From NCBI GenBank assembly GCA_020846815.1, contig JADLDF010000095.1, positions 1 to 17,521 of the forward strand: 17,521 nt of DNA, in the 5' to 3' direction. Below the pieces are notes generated by a model, which saw only the letters and a list, made by a program, of their open reading frames with translations, did no database searches and was not told the origin of the DNA. A program made the position numbers and the translations under genes. Origin of the DNA: Gammaproteobacteria bacterium (lineage in GTDB: Bacteria; Pseudomonadota; Gammaproteobacteria; Steroidobacterales; Steroidobacteraceae). Shown one piece after another: positions 15,712 to 17,521 of this stretch (positions are counted from its first letter, which is position 1; the number at the start of each line of letters is the position of its first letter).

Positions 15712-16802
15712 CGCGGCCGCTCGCCGATTCGGGCCACGAGGCTGCGGTCGATCTCGGTCACGCGGCGCGCGCCGGCCAGGGCCATCGCCACGTCGAACTC
15801 GTGCCGCAGCAGCGACAGCACGCGCCGCACGCCGGCCTCGCCGCCCACCGTCAGCCCCCAGAGCACCGGCCGGCCGACCAGCACCGCGCGCGCGCCGAGC
15901 GCCAGTGCACGCAACACGTCGATGCCACGGCGGATGCCGCCGTCGACCAGCACCGGCGCCCGGCCGGCCACCGCCTCGACGACCGGGCCGAGCACGTCGG
16001 CCGTCGCGGGCGCGGCGTCGAGCTGGCGTCCGCCGTGGTTCGAGACGATCACGCCGCGCGCGCCATGATCGAGCGCAGCGACGGCGTCGTCGGGCCGCAC
16101 GACGCCCTTCACCAGCACCGGCAGGCGCGTCTGCGCCGCGATCCACTCGAGGTCGCGGAACGACAGCGAAGGATCGAACATCCGGTTGACGTAGCCCATG
16201 AAGCCGCCATCGGCGAGGTCGGGCCTGGCAAAGCGCGGGCCCTGCGGCAGCAGATTGCTCATCGGCAGGTGCGGCGGATACGCGAACTGGTTGCGCAAAT
16301 CCCGCTCGCGCTGGCCACCGACTGCTGCGTCGACCGTGACGGCGATCGCGCCGCAGCCCGCCGCCTCGGCGCGTGCGATCAGCTCGCGGGTGATGCCGCG
16401 GTCCTTGTAGACGTAGAGCTGGAACCAGAGCCCGCGCCGCGCCGCGCGCGCCACGTCCTCCATCGGAGTGTTCGACAGCGTCGAGAGCACCATCGCCGTG
16501 CCCATCGCGGTCGCGGCGCGCGCGGTCGCGAGCTCACCGTCCGCGTGGGCCATCCGGTGGTAGGCGGTCGGGGCGATCATCACCGGCCAGTCGATGCGCC
16601 CGCCGGGCATCTCGGTAGAGAGATCCCGCTCGGCGACGTCGCGCAGCACGCGGTAGTGCAGCTGCCAGCGGTCCCAGGCCGCGCGGTTTTCGCGCAGCGC
16701 CAGTTCATCGTTGGCGCCGCCGCGGTAATAGTCGCGGATGCCGGCCGCGAGACGCGGCAGGGCTGCGGCCTCGAAGTCTGCAAGATTGATCAGCTCGTCC
16801 AT
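15708..16802 (-). CDS. FMN-dependent alpha-hydroxy acid oxidase/dehydrogenase
   Basis: The 364-residue TIM-barrel flavoprotein oxidises an L-2-hydroxy acid such as lactate, glycolate or mandelate to the 2-oxo acid. Family features are the N-terminal DYYRGGANDE, APTAYHRMAH (78-86), STLSNTP, the FMN-contact QLY (128-130) and TVD (156-158), Lys232 in VLVKGVV, the catalytic His256 and Arg259 in SNHGGRQLD, and DGGIRRGIDVLRALALGA. It lacks a signal peptide or heme domain. Substrate cannot be read from sequence; DVGGQ-type neighbours suggest the glycolate/lactate oxidase-like branch rather than membrane LldD. The ATG at 16802 follows a weak GAGG. It lies 61 bp after the HIT gene and overlaps the exonuclease start. 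Confidence 0.92.
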   Translation of the reverse strand: MDELINLADFEAAALPRLAAGIRDYYRGGANDELALRENRAAWDRWQLHYRVLRDVAERDLSTEMPGGRIDWPVMIAPTAYHRMAHADGELATARAATAMGTAMVLSTLSNTPMEDVARAARRGLWFQLYVYKDRGITRELIARAEAAGCGAIAVTVDAAVGGQRERDLRNQFAYPPHLPMSNLLPQGPRFARPDLADGGFMGYVNRMFDPSLSFRDLEWIAAQTRLPVLVKGVVRPDDAVAALDHGARGVIVSNHGGRQLDAAPATADVLGPVVEAVAGRAPVLVDGGIRRGIDVLRALALGARAVLVGRPVLWGLTVGGEAGVRRVLSLLRHEFDVAMALAGARRVTEIDRSLVARIGERPR

Positions 16803-16863
16803 CGATCCATTCGCCTCGTCGCTGCTGCTGCCGCCGTTGCCGCCTGCGGCCTCGTGCGCGCTG

Positions 16864-17361
16864 CTACCCCGCCAGGCCGGCACGCACGGCCCGCGCGAGC
16901 GGCGCGAGCACCGCGGCGTCGAAGGCCGGCGCCGCAGACCAGTCGTAGGCCCAGGGATGCGCGGTACGAAGTTGCGGTGCCTCGTCAGGGTAGCGCGGCA
17001 CGAGGTGCGCATGCAGCGCCGGCTCGACATTGCCGAACATCGCATAGTTGATCCGGATCGCTCCGGTCGCGGCGAGCAGCGCGTCGCCGAGGCGCGCCAG
17101 ATCGGTGAGGAACTGTGCGCGGTGCGCCGCCGACATCGCGTTCAGGTGCGGCACCACCGGGTCGGGCAGCAGCAGTGCATAGCCGCGCAGGAACTGCTGA
17201 CGGCCGAACATGGCCCAGCCCGACGGCAGGCGCTCGATGACCGCCGGGTCGCCGGCGCGTGCGGCTTCGACCAGCCGATGGATCGCTGTGATTGCCGGCG
17301 CGGCAGCGGCGCTGCCGGTGGCGACGGCACCCTGGGCCGGGCTCGACGACGGCGTGCTCAT
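16864..17361 (-). CDS. HIT-superfamily protein (Ap4A hydrolase-like)
   Basis: The 165-residue product has a HIT-type core: LLPDPVVPHLNAM, then FGNVEPALHAHLVPRYPDE with His117, His119 and Arg123. In the classic HxHxHxx motif the first His position is Ala115 here, as in a subgroup annotated as diadenosine polyphosphate hydrolases; the nucleophilic middle His is kept as His117. The likely substrates are nucleoside polyphosphates or adenylated compounds. Residues 1-25 are a Ser/Ala-rich extension. The start at 17361 overlaps the stop of the upstream membrane-protein gene (ATGA). The HIT call is good; the substrate is inferred. Confidence 0.8.
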   Translation of the reverse strand: MSTPSSSPAQGAVATGSAAAAPAITAIHRLVEAARAGDPAVIERLPSGWAMFGRQQFLRGYALLLPDPVVPHLNAMSAAHRAQFLTDLARLGDALLAATGAIRINYAMFGNVEPALHAHLVPRYPDEAPQLRTAHPWAYDWSAAPAFDAAVLAPLARAVRAGLAG

Positions 17362-17521
17362 GCGCCCACACCCACCGGGCTGCGGAAGATGAAATACACG
17401 GCGCCGAGGATACAGAGCGCCGCCCAGAGGTAGTCGAGTTTCAGCGGCTCGCGCATGTAGAGCAGCACGAACGGCACGAACACGGTCAGCGTGATCGCCT
17501 CCTGCATGATCTTCAGCTGCG
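17358..17521 (-). CDS. DMT-family small membrane protein (DUF486-like), C-terminal part
   Basis: The last 53 residues of a gene that continues beyond the right edge. The sequence reads QLKIMQEAITLTVFVPF, then LLYMREPLKLDYLWAALC and GAVYFIFR, which is the conserved C terminus of the DUF486 (DMT superfamily) membrane proteins of about 110-120 residues. Two hydrophobic helices are visible. Transport function is unproven in the family. Its stop overlaps the HIT start by four bases. Confidence 0.85.
   Translation of the reverse strand, partial: QLKIMQEAITLTVFVPFVLLYMREPLKLDYLWAALCILGAVYFIFRSPVGVGA

Overview
The window is about 70% GC and densely packed, with short or overlapping gene junctions. 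The gene set (apaH, folA, thyA-lgt, rlmI, a bacterial kynurenine cluster) suggests a gammaproteobacterium, perhaps Xanthomonadales or a Nevskiales/Steroidobacter relative. That placement is inference from gene content only. No rRNA, tRNA, CRISPR array, insertion sequence or phage gene was seen.

Layout. (1) 1-950: the 3' end of apaH, converging on and overlapping a small lipoprotein gene. (2) 1017-5129: a kynurenine operon of 3-hydroxyanthranilate dioxygenase, a cyclase/arylformamidase-family protein, kynureninase and kynurenine 3-monooxygenase. It covers kynurenine to aminocarboxymuconate semialdehyde, the quinolinate/NAD branch point. Tryptophan dioxygenase is not in the window. (3) 5194-5757: folA (minus), divergent from a secreted DUF11-type protein (5851-7644). 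(4) 7648-11391, all minus: a SET-domain lysine methyltransferase with a histone-H1-like basic tail, thyA, lgt and rlmI. (5) 11455-14085, plus: a DUF255/YyaL-type thioredoxin-fold protein and a glutathione peroxidase. (6) 14125-14607: a lower-GC (about 57%) MNT nucleotidyltransferase antitoxin gene, with at most a scrap of its HEPN partner. (7) 14614-17521, all minus and closely coupled: a DMT-family membrane protein (partial), a HIT protein, an FMN-dependent alpha-hydroxy acid oxidase and a DnaQ-like exonuclease with an unusual C-terminal domain.

The most unexpected structure is at gene junctions. The first ~80 bp of thyA is duplicated directly upstream of thyA. The relic is a 29-codon ORF whose start overlaps the lgt stop and whose stop overlaps the thyA start. 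A similar 71-bp repeat at the start of the cyclase gene leaves a 20-codon ORF coupled to haaO on one side and to the cyclase on the other. A third, 18-bp tandem repeat lies between kynureninase and kynurenine monooxygenase. All three look like duplications at coupled cistron boundaries. No clearly new multi-gene system is visible; the junction duplications and the SET protein are the best leads.
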